A stretch of 64,000 bases of DNA from Boesenbergia rotunda. Taxonomy: Eukaryota > Streptophyta > Magnoliopsida > Zingiberales > Zingiberaceae. The translations under genes were made by a program, and so were the position numbers. Positions 36,084-45,546 of this stretch are shown here, piece by piece. The notes beneath the pieces were generated by a model. That model was not told where the DNA came from. It saw only the letters and a program-made list of their open reading frames with translations, and made no database searches. Numbering within the stretch: the stretch's first letter is position 1; each line of letters starts with the position of its first letter. The stretch lies in assembly GCA_024364735.1 (NCBI GenBank), contig JAGFNQ010004005.1, positions 499,456 through 563,455 of the forward strand. The letters run 5' to 3'.

Positions 36084-36896
36084 CTGGAATTGAAATACAC
36101 AATGTCAGTACAAAACCGACAAACCAGTAACAAAACTGGTTCAATTCAATTCACATATATGCATAAACCCACATAGTCATAAACAAATAAGAAAAACAAA
36201 TTTTCTTAATTTGAGGAGCTTTATTGACTAACTCATTGGACTGATCGATTAGGAAATCGAATCCTTAGTCTGGGTCCATTATCCTCATTAGAACTGATCT
36301 AATAGAACAGGGATGACTTATCTTAGTTGTTAGCTCATTTAATTCAAAGTTAATCGAACCAAACAAATCGGCTCTGGTTTGTATCAGACTAATCTGGTTA
36401 AACCAACTAAGGATTTGAACCGGATTAGATCTGATTGGACCAATTAGATCTGAGACCATTCTGGTTAAATTAACTAGTGATTTGAACTAGATCCTGAATA
36501 ATTGGATCAATAAGATCCAATCTGGTTCAAATCATTAGTTGATTTTATCAGACCAAATTGATCCAACTAAACTTAGACTTGGATTTGAATTGCATGGATA
36601 TTTAATCACAAATATGAAACAATTTTTTTTTATTAATTGCAGACGAACGAACGAAACCTTATGTTTCGGTTTTTCACCGCCACCCATGCCTTTCTTTTCG
36701 GTCGTCCACTACAATGCAGATATTGGCCGTCGTGAATTTTTCACCACGACGAACGCGGTTAATCGCTAGCATGCAACACGGCCGAGTGGGATCGTCAGTT
36801 CGCAACAATAACAATTAGTTTACCGACTCGAAAAAAATCTATCAACACAAAGTCGCGATTTTCCGACGAAGTAATTTCATGCTACTTAGAACCTTA

Positions 36897-36910
36897 CGGC
36901 TCTGATACCA
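36897..36910 (-). promoter_or_regulatory. Primer-binding site (initiator-Met tRNA)
   Basis: On the minus strand, TGGTATCAGAGCCG begins one base after the 5' LTR. It matches the usual complement of the plant initiator-methionine tRNA 3' end and establishes which LTR is the 5' one. Confidence 0.9.
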
Positions 36911-36911
36911 T

Positions 36912-37237
36912 TGTTGATCTAAACCATGAAATCAGAACGAATCTACAAAATTATAAAACTGTAAACACTTACAGTGATTCTCGCTCGTCCTTCGTTGTTC
37001 TCGCGCTTGTCGTCGGAAGAACGATAAGGGAATCGGAAAGCTCCTCCCCTCTCGGTATCACGAACCAAATCCCTCAAACTCTTTGGATGTTCACTTCTCA
37101 AATTCTTCTTACTTGTCTCTCTTGGATGCACCCCTCCCCTTTTATAGTAGAGGGGCTAGGGGGGGGGGGGGGGGGGGGGAGAAGTGGGGGAAGTGGGAGA
37201 GCCCACTTCCCCATCCCACGTTTCCACTTTTCCAACA
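36912..37237 (-). repeat. 5' LTR of the minus-strand Copia
   Basis: 326 bp with TGTTGA...CAACA-type ends. On the minus strand the promoter TATAAAAGG lies at 37146-37138, about 90 bases into the LTR. An uninterrupted run of 21 G on the plus strand (about 37159-37179) is absent from the 3' LTR, where the same place reads as mixed purines; it could be a real expansion or a sequencing artefact. Confidence 0.9.
37138..37146 (-). promoter_or_regulatory. TATA box in the Copia 5' LTR
   Basis: TATAAAAGG on the minus strand, inside the 5' LTR and upstream of the primer-binding site. It would drive the genomic RNA of the element. The 3' LTR carries TACAAAAGG instead. Confidence 0.6.
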
Positions 37238-37334
37238 AAACGCCCTCCTTCTCCACGCGCATCCACCTCCTTCCCCATTTCTCTGCCTCCTTCCCCACGC
37301 GCACAACTTCCTTCAGCCGACGCGATCCAACCTC

Positions 37335-37610
37335 AAACCCTAGGGCGAAGCTGTGAAGTGAAACGAGCCCTAAAACCAAGCTCCTCCACGGTGTGGCGGC
37401 ACTCACACCTTCCTTCTCCATTTCTCTGTACCTAGGGCGAAGCTGTGAAGCGAGCCCTAAAACGAAGCTCCTCCACGGCGTGGCGGCGCTCACACCCTCC
37501 TTCTCCATTTCTCTGTCCCTAGGGTGAAGCTGTGAAGCGAGCCCTAAAACGAAGCTCCTCCACGGCGTGGCGGCGCTCACACCCTCCTTCGCCATTTCTT
37601 TGTCGCCCTA
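37335..37610. repeat. Three-unit tandem repeat, 87-bp period
   Basis: Units containing CCTAGGGCGAAGCTGTGAAG, GAAGCTCCTCCACGGCGTGG and TCCTTCTCCATTTCTCTG recur every 87 bases (for example the last word at 37411 and 37498). The length is a multiple of three, which produces a long open frame on the minus strand that is not a gene. The repeat sits in the 5' part of the Mutator-like element, upstream of the transposase. Confidence 0.8.
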
Positions 37611-38021
37611 GGTTTTCTCCGAGCAATTAGCGCCGCGGCCTCTTCGTGATCCTTCCACCTCCACGCAACCACTCCACAGTCGGCCACCACTCAGATTTTG
37701 TTTCCTTCTTACCGTAAGCAAGATTGTAGTTTCAAAAAGTTATGCATGTTAAGTTCCCAACATGCATCATTTACTAGCTTTTATGTTCTTTAGGTACTGC
37801 TATTTTGTTCATTGTCTCATGAACTATAATGACAAATTCTCTAATAAAAGAATATTAGAGAAATATTTTATGTTCATTGTTCCCAACGCAAATCATTCGT
37901 GGAAATGGATTCGAAGCAATAATTCTGTGAACAAAAGAATATTCTTTCTTGATTTATGTTTGCCAATAATTATTTTGTTTGAATTTAGGTTGTAAAATTG
38001 TTATAGAGTAAAAACTATTAA

Positions 38022-40140
38022 ATGAGGGTGATGTGCAAACGTTGGATGATTCGTCAAATTCAAATGCAGTTGATATTCCACAGGTTGGGATGCATTTTTC
38101 ATCTGAACAAGAGGTTCGTGATTTTTTACAAATCATATGCACAAGGACTTGGGTTTGGTATTTCAAAGATAAGTTCCAAAAAAGGAGATGATGGTCAAGT
38201 AAAGTATTTTTCATTTGGATGCTCTAAGAATGGTCATTCCGTTCCTAGAGTGAAAAATTCCTTTTATCCTAGACCTACTACTAAAACGGATTGCAAAGCA
38301 AAGATTAATCTTACAATTCTGAATAATGGAGTATGTGTCATCACTAGTATTCAACATGATCACAATCATCCATTAAGTCTAAGAAAGTCAAGATATTTTA
38401 GATGTAATAAAGTATTACATTCTCAAACTAAGAGACAATTAGAGTTGAATGATTAAGCGGGAATAACTTTGAGTAAGAGTTTTCAATCATTTGTTGTTGA
38501 AGCCGGTGGCTATGAAAATTTATCATTTGATGAAAGAAAGTGTAGAAATTATGTGGCCGAAGCACGGAGATTAAGGCTTGGGAATGGTCATGCAGAAGCC
38601 TGGAATAATTACTTTTGTCGTATGCAAAGTAGAAATTCAAATTTCTTTTATGTGATTGACGTAGATGAGGATTCTCGCATAAGAAATATATTTTGGGTTG
38701 ATGCCAGATGTAGGGCTGCATGTGATTCTTTTTCTAACGTTGTTACATTTGATACTATATATCTTACCAATAGTTATGATATGTCATTTGCTCCGTTTGT
38801 TGGAGTAAATCATCATGGTGAATCCATATTACTTGGTTGTGGTTTGATATTCAAAGAAGATTCTAAAACTTTTATTTGGTTATTTAAATCATGGTTGACA
38901 TGCATGAGAGGACGAGCTCCACGAGCTATTATTACGGATCAATGCAAAGCCATGGAAATTGTAATTCTTGAGGTATTTTCGGACTCTCATCATCGTTTAT
39001 GTCTTTGTCATATTATGAAAAAACTTCCTGCCAAGTTTAGTAGTCATGCCAACTATAAGTTGATAAAGAAAAACATGAAGAATATTGTTTACAATTCTTT
39101 GACATCTGACGAATGTGATACCAATTGGAAAAACTTTATTGAAGCGTTTAACTTAGAGAAAAATGATTGGCTGAATTCTTTATATAAAATTCGTCATAAG
39201 TGGATGTCTGTGTATGTAAAAGATAAATTTTGGGCAGGAATGTCTACAAGTCAAAGAAGTGAGAGTATGAGTGTTTTTTTTTGATGATTATGTTCATTCG
39301 AAAACAACTTTGAAACAATTTATTGAACAATATGACAATGCTTTGAAAAGCAAGATTGAAAAGGATGAAAATTTTGATTTTGCATCTTTCAATTCTATCA
39401 TTCCGGTCATTAGTGGTCATCCAATTGAAAAGCAGTTTCAAAGTGTTTACACTAACAAGATATTCAAGTTGTTTCAAGATGAAATGCGAGGTTTGATGTT
39501 TTGTAATACTTCATTTGTGAAACAAGAAGGGTCAACACTATTTTTTGAGGTGATAGAAACTGTATATGGAAAAGAGGGAGCATCTCCAAAAGAAGTTTCC
39601 TTTTGGGTACACTATAGTGAGTTACAATTTCAGATGAAGTGTTTGTGTCATCTCTTTGAGTTTCGTATAATTGTATGTAGACATTTGATGTCTGTTCGTG
39701 AAAAGAAATGTCACTATACTTCCAAAAAATTATATTTTGGAACGATGACGCAAAGATATTAAACGGGGATATCAACGAATCGCCAATATTTATGATGATT
39801 CTTGTCGTCATGTAGAGGAAAGACGAAGATATAATAATCTTCAACCATTGTTACAGGAAGTGGGGCAGCTTGGGTCAAAAAGTGATGAGAAGTGCTTTGT
39901 TTTAACAGGAATATTGAAAGAAGCGAAAAAAAGATTATGGATATAAATAATGATGATTCATTGGATGGTCACCAGGATAACAACAGAATACATGAGGAAT
40001 CAACAAATGAGAGAAAAAAGTTTCACAGTTCATTGAAAGTAAGGTCTCGTGGACGCCCATCGACAAAAAGAAAACAATCCAAAATTGAGCAAATTGTGAA
40101 AAAGACAAAGGCAAAGTCACGGAAAAAGATTTGGTTGTAT
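38022..40140 (+). pseudogene. FAR1/FRS-type MULE transposase, frameshifted
   Basis: A FAR1 DNA-binding domain begins near 38083 (VGMHFSSEQEVRDF) and continues with CSKNGHSV, a TDCKAKI segment and QHDHNHPLS. The MULE transposase core follows (38469-39284) with VVTFDTIYLTNSYDM, a GVNHHGESILLGCGLI segment, IITDQCKAM and HRLCLCHIMKKLP. A second part (39271-39762) has DDYVHSKTTLKQF and a SWIM zinc finger CLCHLFEF...CRHLM. A basic RSRGRPSTKRK C-terminus lies near 40045-40080, as in FHY3/FAR1 proteins. Breaks: a frameshift near 38118 (T run), an in-frame stop at about 38454, a frameshift at the T run near 39280 and another after 39762. The protein would bind the element's inverted repeats and catalyse excision. 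This copy is inactive. Confidence 0.85.
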
Positions 40141-41339
40141 ATTTATTGTCATTTGCTACTTTTGTGTTAATTTTACTTTTGTTATTTGTTAACATTGAAC
40201 ATATGCAAACTTATCTATATGATTCTACAATTGATGAGTTATCAAATTTGAATCCCCCAAGTATGATCAAGGATCAATCCAGTCAAAATGTAAGTTATGC
40301 TATAAAATTTTTAGATTTCTGAATTTGGTACTATTAATCTTCTCTTTTTTATTGGTAGGTTGTAGTTGAAAAAGTTGCAGGATTATCGTGAAGCTTGGTT
40401 GCTACTTGCAAGCAATCTGGTAAGGGTTAACAATCTGGCAATCTGGTAATTCATTACTGAAAGGGTTGAATTCTTAAAATTTTGAGTCAACTGATCTGCA
40501 TTGTTAAGCAAGAAAATTTGGTAAGTTGTCAACTGATCAAATTTGTGTCATGATTCTCAAGCATCAAAAAACATCAGGTGAAGTTGCAGGATTTGTGATT
40601 GAGTTTTGCTTAGTTGTTCCAATCATGTTTTATTTATATATTTGCAGATAAAGTTGACATGCTAATTGTTATTTGGATCTACCATGTTTGAGTTATGATT
40701 CTAGTGTTTTTGTCAATAATTATGAACTTATATTGATATCAGCCATTGCGAGTAGGAATTTTAGAAGTTGGTTTTGCTTGATAAATCAACCATGTTCATC
40801 TAGTTTTGGTTGAACTCCAATTGCAGAAGCTGGTGTAGGGAGCAAAGGCAGAGGCAGAAGCTATTGACAATTTCATTGGCGATGCTCCATCTGTATTTTT
40901 TGTCTGAAGCTCCATCTGTATTTTTAGCAAAGGCAAAGGCAGAAGCTGGTTGAACTCCATCTGTATTTTTAGTCTAAACAAGTAATCTGTATTTTGACAA
41001 TTTCATTGTCGATGCTCTGTAGTCTATAGGTTGAACAAGTAATCTGTATTCTGAACAAGTAATCTGTAGTCTGAACAAGTTTGAGAAAGTTTGATATTGT
41101 GATCCTGTGTTGGCACTCTGAGAGTTTGATACTGTGATCTTGTGTTGGCAGAGTTTGATATTGCCATCTTGTGTTCATGTTTGAACCACAATTTGCATAA
41201 AACTTCCATGCATCTCTTTCAACTTCTCTTTTTAATTGTATTCTAAAGCCATATATGAGATGACAGCAGAATATGGACCCTCCGTTTACCTTAATTGTAT
41301 TCTAAAGCCATATATGGATCAATTGATCAGAGCATAGCT

Positions 41340-41710
41340 GGCTAGATCGGTGGATCGGTCTGAGACCACCGATCAGGGAGTTGGCATGAACTCTCTCGAT
41401 AGTAGATCGGTCACAAGACCGATCCAGGATGTCTGATCGGTCTGTTGACCGATCCAGAGAGCTTCTGAGGAAACAGAAGGTTGTCTGAACGGTCTGGTGA
41501 CCGATCAGAAAACATTCTGTGAAGTCACAGAGAGATATCTGATCGGTCAGTGCGACCGATCAGAACCAGGCTGGACCGATCAGGTTGGACCCTGATCGGT
41601 CAGCCACCCTCCTGATCGGTCACCGTGACCGATCAGGGAATGTCCTGATCGGTCAAGGTTACCGATCAGGTGATTTAAGGATCGGTCTGGTGACCGATCC
41701 CCTGGACCAT
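41340..41710. repeat. Cluster of GATCGGTC/GACCGATC hairpins in the Mutator-like element
   Basis: About ten short inverted repeats of the type GATCGGTC-loop-GACCGATC follow one another with varied loops (for example CTGATCGGTC...GACCGATCAG near 41610-41635) and unrelated spacers. The same stem recurs in the SIRE LTRs and the ORF3 upstream region in this window, but the flanks here are not LTR-like. Confidence 0.8.
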
Positions 41711-42503
41711 AAAACTGGACCATCCCAGATCCTAACACTTCTGATCAGTATTGACAGACAAAAACTCGACCATAAAACAGCATCAGAAAACAGCTGATGT
41801 TTCCATCTGCCGATGTTTCCCAGCATCTGTATTGATACCTGATGTTTCCCAAGTAAAGTATCAGAAAACAGCATCTGCCGATTGCAGTATCAGAAAACAG
41901 GATACCTGATGTTTGCCATTGTAGTAAATTGAAGCTCCAATGATACAACCACACTTTCCATAGATCTGGCACAGAACAGTAACTTCAGCCGACCAAAATT
42001 CAGTATGAAATCCACCTGCTTACCCGACCAAAATTCAGTATGTTTCCATCCTCCAGCCTTCCACTTTCGAGTAATAAAGCCAACAATCCATAACTGATGA
42101 AAAACCATGAGCAAAGATATCTGATTAAGCCAAAACAGGCTTCATTTCAGAACTAGGAAATCACCCCTTAACAGCAAACCAAATACAACAACCCGATACC
42201 CAACTCAGAAAAGCAACTTTAGCAAACTCTGGATGAATCATAACAAGACATCAAAAATCATAACAAAACATTGAATCACAACAACATTCAATCACAACAA
42301 CATTGAATCACAATAATAGCAACACAACCAATTAAGAATCACAACAACATTCATCAAAAATCTACTTAAGAAGAATTATGACATCAATTAAGAATACTAT
42401 AATTTTGCCAAACAACCATAGTCAATCATTTCTCAACCAAAAAACACTAAGAAGACGCATTAAAAAGCTAAAAACTTCTTTCAATACTTAAAGAGTTATT
42501 AGC

Positions 42504-43058
42504 TTACATCAAGCACATGAAAATCATTACAATCCAAGTAAATACAACTACAACGATAGCAAGTTTAAACTTCCTATTAAGTGAACATATTTCATCACTC
42601 AACTTCATAGTAACAGAAGTGTTTACATTCTCTAAGAGATCATTGCAATTAACTGCACCCTGGTAATTATTAGATTTCTTCAATTCACTAATCTCCATTT
42701 GTAATTTCTTGTTTTCCCTCTTCAGATCATTAATAATTGTCTTAGTTCTCTCTGAAAATGTAAGATCATGCCATAAGAAGTTACACCCCATTTCCTGATT
42801 ATCAATTAATCTTAATAAAAATCTAGTAATTAAAAACATATAAATACAATTAATTTGGAAACAATTTAATATATATAAAAAACTTACTCTAAAATTTGGA
42901 CATGAAAAAAATCGTCTTCCTGGATTAGTTTCCTTCCATGATGTCTAAAGAGTAGCTTTTAATCCGCAATAACATAATATATGAGGACTTTCACCTTGTT
43001 CATCATTTGTGCGTCTTCGAGTACTAAAATAAGTTGCTGATGAAGAGCTAGCTGTCAT
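42504..43058 (-). pseudogene. GRF zinc-finger protein with coiled coil and membrane anchor, one premature stop
   Basis: Two exons on the minus strand, 43058-42888 and 42794-42504, are joined in phase by a 93-nt GT-AG intron and would give 153 residues. Exon 1 encodes a serine-rich start, then CYCGLKATL, TSWKETNPGRRFFSCPNF; exon 2 continues MGCNFLWHD, completing a GRF-type zinc finger (CxC...C...C). Residues about 70-100 form a coiled coil (INDLKRENKKLQMEISELKK). The last ~20 residues are hydrophobic (LAIVVVVFTWIVMIF). A TAG at 42947-42945 (codon 38), inside the finger, breaks the frame. Such small GRF proteins are common in plants and often lie in repeats. It opposes the transposase within the Mutator-like element, so it may be a captured gene or an accessory gene of the element. 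Confidence 0.75.
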
Positions 43059-43944
43059 GAAAATATGTTCCTTTGTCCTATAATTTTTTATATCAAAATA
43101 GTAGTGAATCATACTTTCTATTTCGTATCCTTACTCGACTACTACAAATTTAGATAATAAATTGTTATACTAACACTTAGGAGGTCACACTGTAAATTTG
43201 AGCATCTGCCTACTCGAAGAGACTGCTTGAAGTATCATAGAAATAACAAAGCGTCATCTTTATAGAGAAGTGAACGAGGAAAATAAAGAACGTATACAAC
43301 ATGTAGATTTTGATTATGAAAACCAAACATATTTGGGCCTAATGCATTTTAAATACATTTTCAGGAAATTTATGGAGAAATGATATGCAGCATGAAATGA
43401 TATACATTTCCCTGGAGCTAGTATGATATAAGATGTTGAGAAATTAACCATAAACGTATGGAGAAAAATAGAGGAACTCATGGAGAGGAACTAATGGAGA
43501 AAAACAGAGGAACTCATGGAGAGGAACTCATGACAGTAAAAAATGTCTAGATACTCCAAACTTATGGAGAAAAACTTGTGAATACTACTAACCATAAATG
43601 CGGAAAAAATAGAAAATCAAACCTTGCAGATGCATCAACCGGATCGAGAGAGAGGGATGGGAGTCGCCACGACTTCATGGCTTCGTGTTTACGGTGGCGT
43701 CGCTGAGCTTGTTGACGTCGCTGGTGGTTGTGGTGCGCCACTTGCCAGAGAGATGATAAAGGAGGGAGGTTCGATCTGGCCTGGAGGAGATGTGGTGTCA
43801 CCGAGCTTGATCTGGCCTGGAGGAGGGGTGGCGTCGCTGAGCTTGCTCTTCGCCGGCGCAGATTTTAGGTCAAACCCTTTAGGGGGAAAATTTGACAGAG
43901 AGATTTTAAGGAGGGAGGTGGTGAAGCGATGGGCCAAATTTGCA

Positions 43945-44063
43945 TGTGCGCATGACCGATTCTCTCGCGCTTCATTTTTTTTTAATTTTTTTTTGCCACG
44001 CCAGATTGCTGACTCGTTCATGGAGGATTTTGTGCTGCGGTTTCGCCCAGCATATCATTTCTC
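43945..44063 (-). repeat. Right terminal inverted repeat of the Mutator-like element
   Basis: In reverse complement it starts GAGAAATGATATGCTGGGCG and matches 29408-29523, including the GTGGCAAAAAAAA stretch and the GGTCATGCGCACA inner end. It overlaps the probable upstream region of the GRF gene. Confidence 0.72.
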
Positions 44064-44155
44064 ATTTTAAACATTCCATCAATTTATTTCCTCCCGACAT
44101 TCGTGTCAAGTACTAATCCGTAATGAATTAATCAGATTCACCAAGTGATTAAGAC

Positions 44156-45546
44156 CTAATTGCGGGGCGGCTGATGAAGCGCCTCGTACGTCACGTACCG
44201 CGGGGGCGCCACCGGCTTCACCGCGCACGTCGACGGACAGCACGGCGCCTCGTACCGGAAGGGGCAGTACTGTCGTTGCAACAGGAAGCGCGCGCACTCC
44301 GTCGGCGGCCTCTGCTCCGGCAGACCTAGTATGCAATTCCGCCGCACGTCCAGCACTCCCGCCTCGATCAAGCCCCAACAGGAGTGCCCTAGCCAGGTGA
44401 AGTAGTTTCCCGAGAGAGACAGATTCGCCAAGTTGCCGTCCGTCGCGAGCCGGCACACCAGATCTGGCACCTCGCCGTAGAGCAGGTTCTCCGCCAGGTT
44501 GAGCTGCTCCACCTTGAGGAGGCAGCCAAAGGACCAGGGTATCGGCCCCGTGATACGGTTGGATCCAGCGTCGAAGACCGTCGCGGCGCTGAGCGATCCA
44601 ATTTCCTGAGGCAAGCAGCCGGAGAGCTTGTTGTTGAGGAGGAGCACCTGATCACGCCAAAATTGCCGAAATTAGGCTTTAATTGAAATGGAATCGTTTT
44701 CGCACAGGGAAATACTTCAAGTTGCTGATTTTTGTGATTTGACGGCACCTCAATTAGGGTTTTCGATGCTTTGGAGATCGACCGTGGAATTGGGCCAGTG
44801 AAGCCGTTGTTGGCCAGGGTAAGGTACGCGACGGGTGAGCTTCCGATGGCGGCCGGCAGTGGCCGATCGAAATTGTTGTTGTTGAGGAACAGCACGTCGA
44901 GGTCGAGGATGAAGACGGAGGCCGGGACAGCGCCGGCGAAGAGGTTGAAGCGGATGTCGAGGAAGATGATGTTGCGGAGAGAGAGTACGGCAGCGGGGAA
45001 GGCGCCGGTGTGGGCGCTGTTGCTGACGTCGAGCTCACGGAGGTACCGTAGCCCGGAGAGGTCGGGGATGGGGCCGGAGAAGTTGTTGGAGTTGGAGTGG
45101 AAGAAGGCGAGGTCGGGGAGCTGGTCCAAGAAGCCAACCACGGTGGGGGCGCTGAGGTTGTATCCGTTGAAGTCGACGGCAGCGATGGTCGGCTCGTCGG
45201 GGGAGTCCTCCGGGACGCCGCAGTGAAACCCCTGGTAGTCGCAGGGCCGGGGCCCGACCCAGGACTGGGTCACGCCGAGGGGGTCGCAGGTGATGGTCCT
45301 CTTGAACTGCTGGATCACAAGGTACGCTTGGTACTGCTTGAGATTGAGGAATTCGCTGGGTTGAGGCGATGACGAGGGCGGTGGGGCTTCGCTGTCGTTG
45401 CCGACGCCAATTCCAATGCCGATGCCGACGCCGATGCCAAACTCAATGGCCTTTCTCTCCGGTGCACTGGTCGGAGAGCCACAGAGGGAGGAGGCAAAGA
45501 GCAACGCGAACGGGAGCAGCAGGAGGACGACTCTCCCGTAAGCCAT
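44156..45546 (-). CDS. Secreted leucine-rich-repeat protein, At4g06744-like
   Basis: Exons 45546-44749 and 44647-44156, joined by a 101-nt GT-AG intron in phase 0, encode 429 residues. I chose the ATG at 45546 (MAYGRVVLLLLPFALLFASS) because it opens a signal peptide; an in-frame ATG at 45615 would add 23 residues before it. After the signal comes a low-complexity GIGVGIGIGIGVG stretch, a PPPSSSPQPS segment and the family N-cap FLNLKQYQAYLVIQQFK with CDPLGVTQSW and CDYQGFHC. About nine leucine-rich repeats follow (NNFSGPIPDLSGL, NLFAGAVPASVF, NNKLSGCLPQEIG, NRITGPIPWSFG). The C-terminal part is cysteine-rich (CPFRYEAPCCPSTC) and ends RYVTYEALHQPPRN. There is no extended Ser-Pro extensin tail and no kinase. 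The protein is probably cell-wall associated, with its ligand unknown. The gene is intact and GC-rich. Confidence 0.9.

Larger units (their letters stand above)
29637..37237 (-). mobile_element. TNT1-like Copia retrotransposon with pre-gag ORF
   Basis: Two LTRs (29637-29966 and 36912-37237) both begin TGTTGATCT and end CCAACA. A primer-binding site beside the right LTR and gag-pol on the minus strand set the orientation. The 5-bp flanks AAACA (29632-29636) and AAACG (37238-37242) match at four of five positions. Order on the minus strand: 5' LTR, primer-binding site, leader, pre-gag transmembrane ORF, gag, protease, integrase, reverse transcriptase, RNase H, about 1.17 kb of untranslated sequence, a GTGGAAGA purine tract and the 3' LTR. 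Gag-pol carries several breaks, so it is not autonomous. It sits inside the Mutator-like element. Confidence 0.92.
29408..44063 (+). mobile_element. Mutator-like element (FAR1/FRS type), interrupted by a Copia
   Basis: Bases 29408-29523 and 43945-44063 are long imperfect inverted repeats sharing GAGAAATGAT, TGCTGGG, the AGTCAG segment, GTGGCAAAAAAAA and the CGGTCA...GCGCACA segment. Between them lies a FAR1-type transposase on + (38022-40140) and a GRF zinc-finger gene on - (42504-43058). The Copia at 29637-37237 was inserted later; without it the element is about 7 kb. Clear 9-bp target duplications were not found (left TAAATTATA, right ATTTTAAAC), so the exact ends are uncertain by tens of bases. 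Confidence 0.72.

Noticed and set aside
37098..37595. 165-codon open frame on the minus strand
   Set aside because: It is produced by the 87-bp tandem repeat (period divisible by three) and overlaps the 5' LTR of the Copia. It has no domain.
43624..44070. 148-codon plus-strand frame
   Set aside because: It overlaps the right inverted repeat of the Mutator-like element and has low-complexity composition with no domain.
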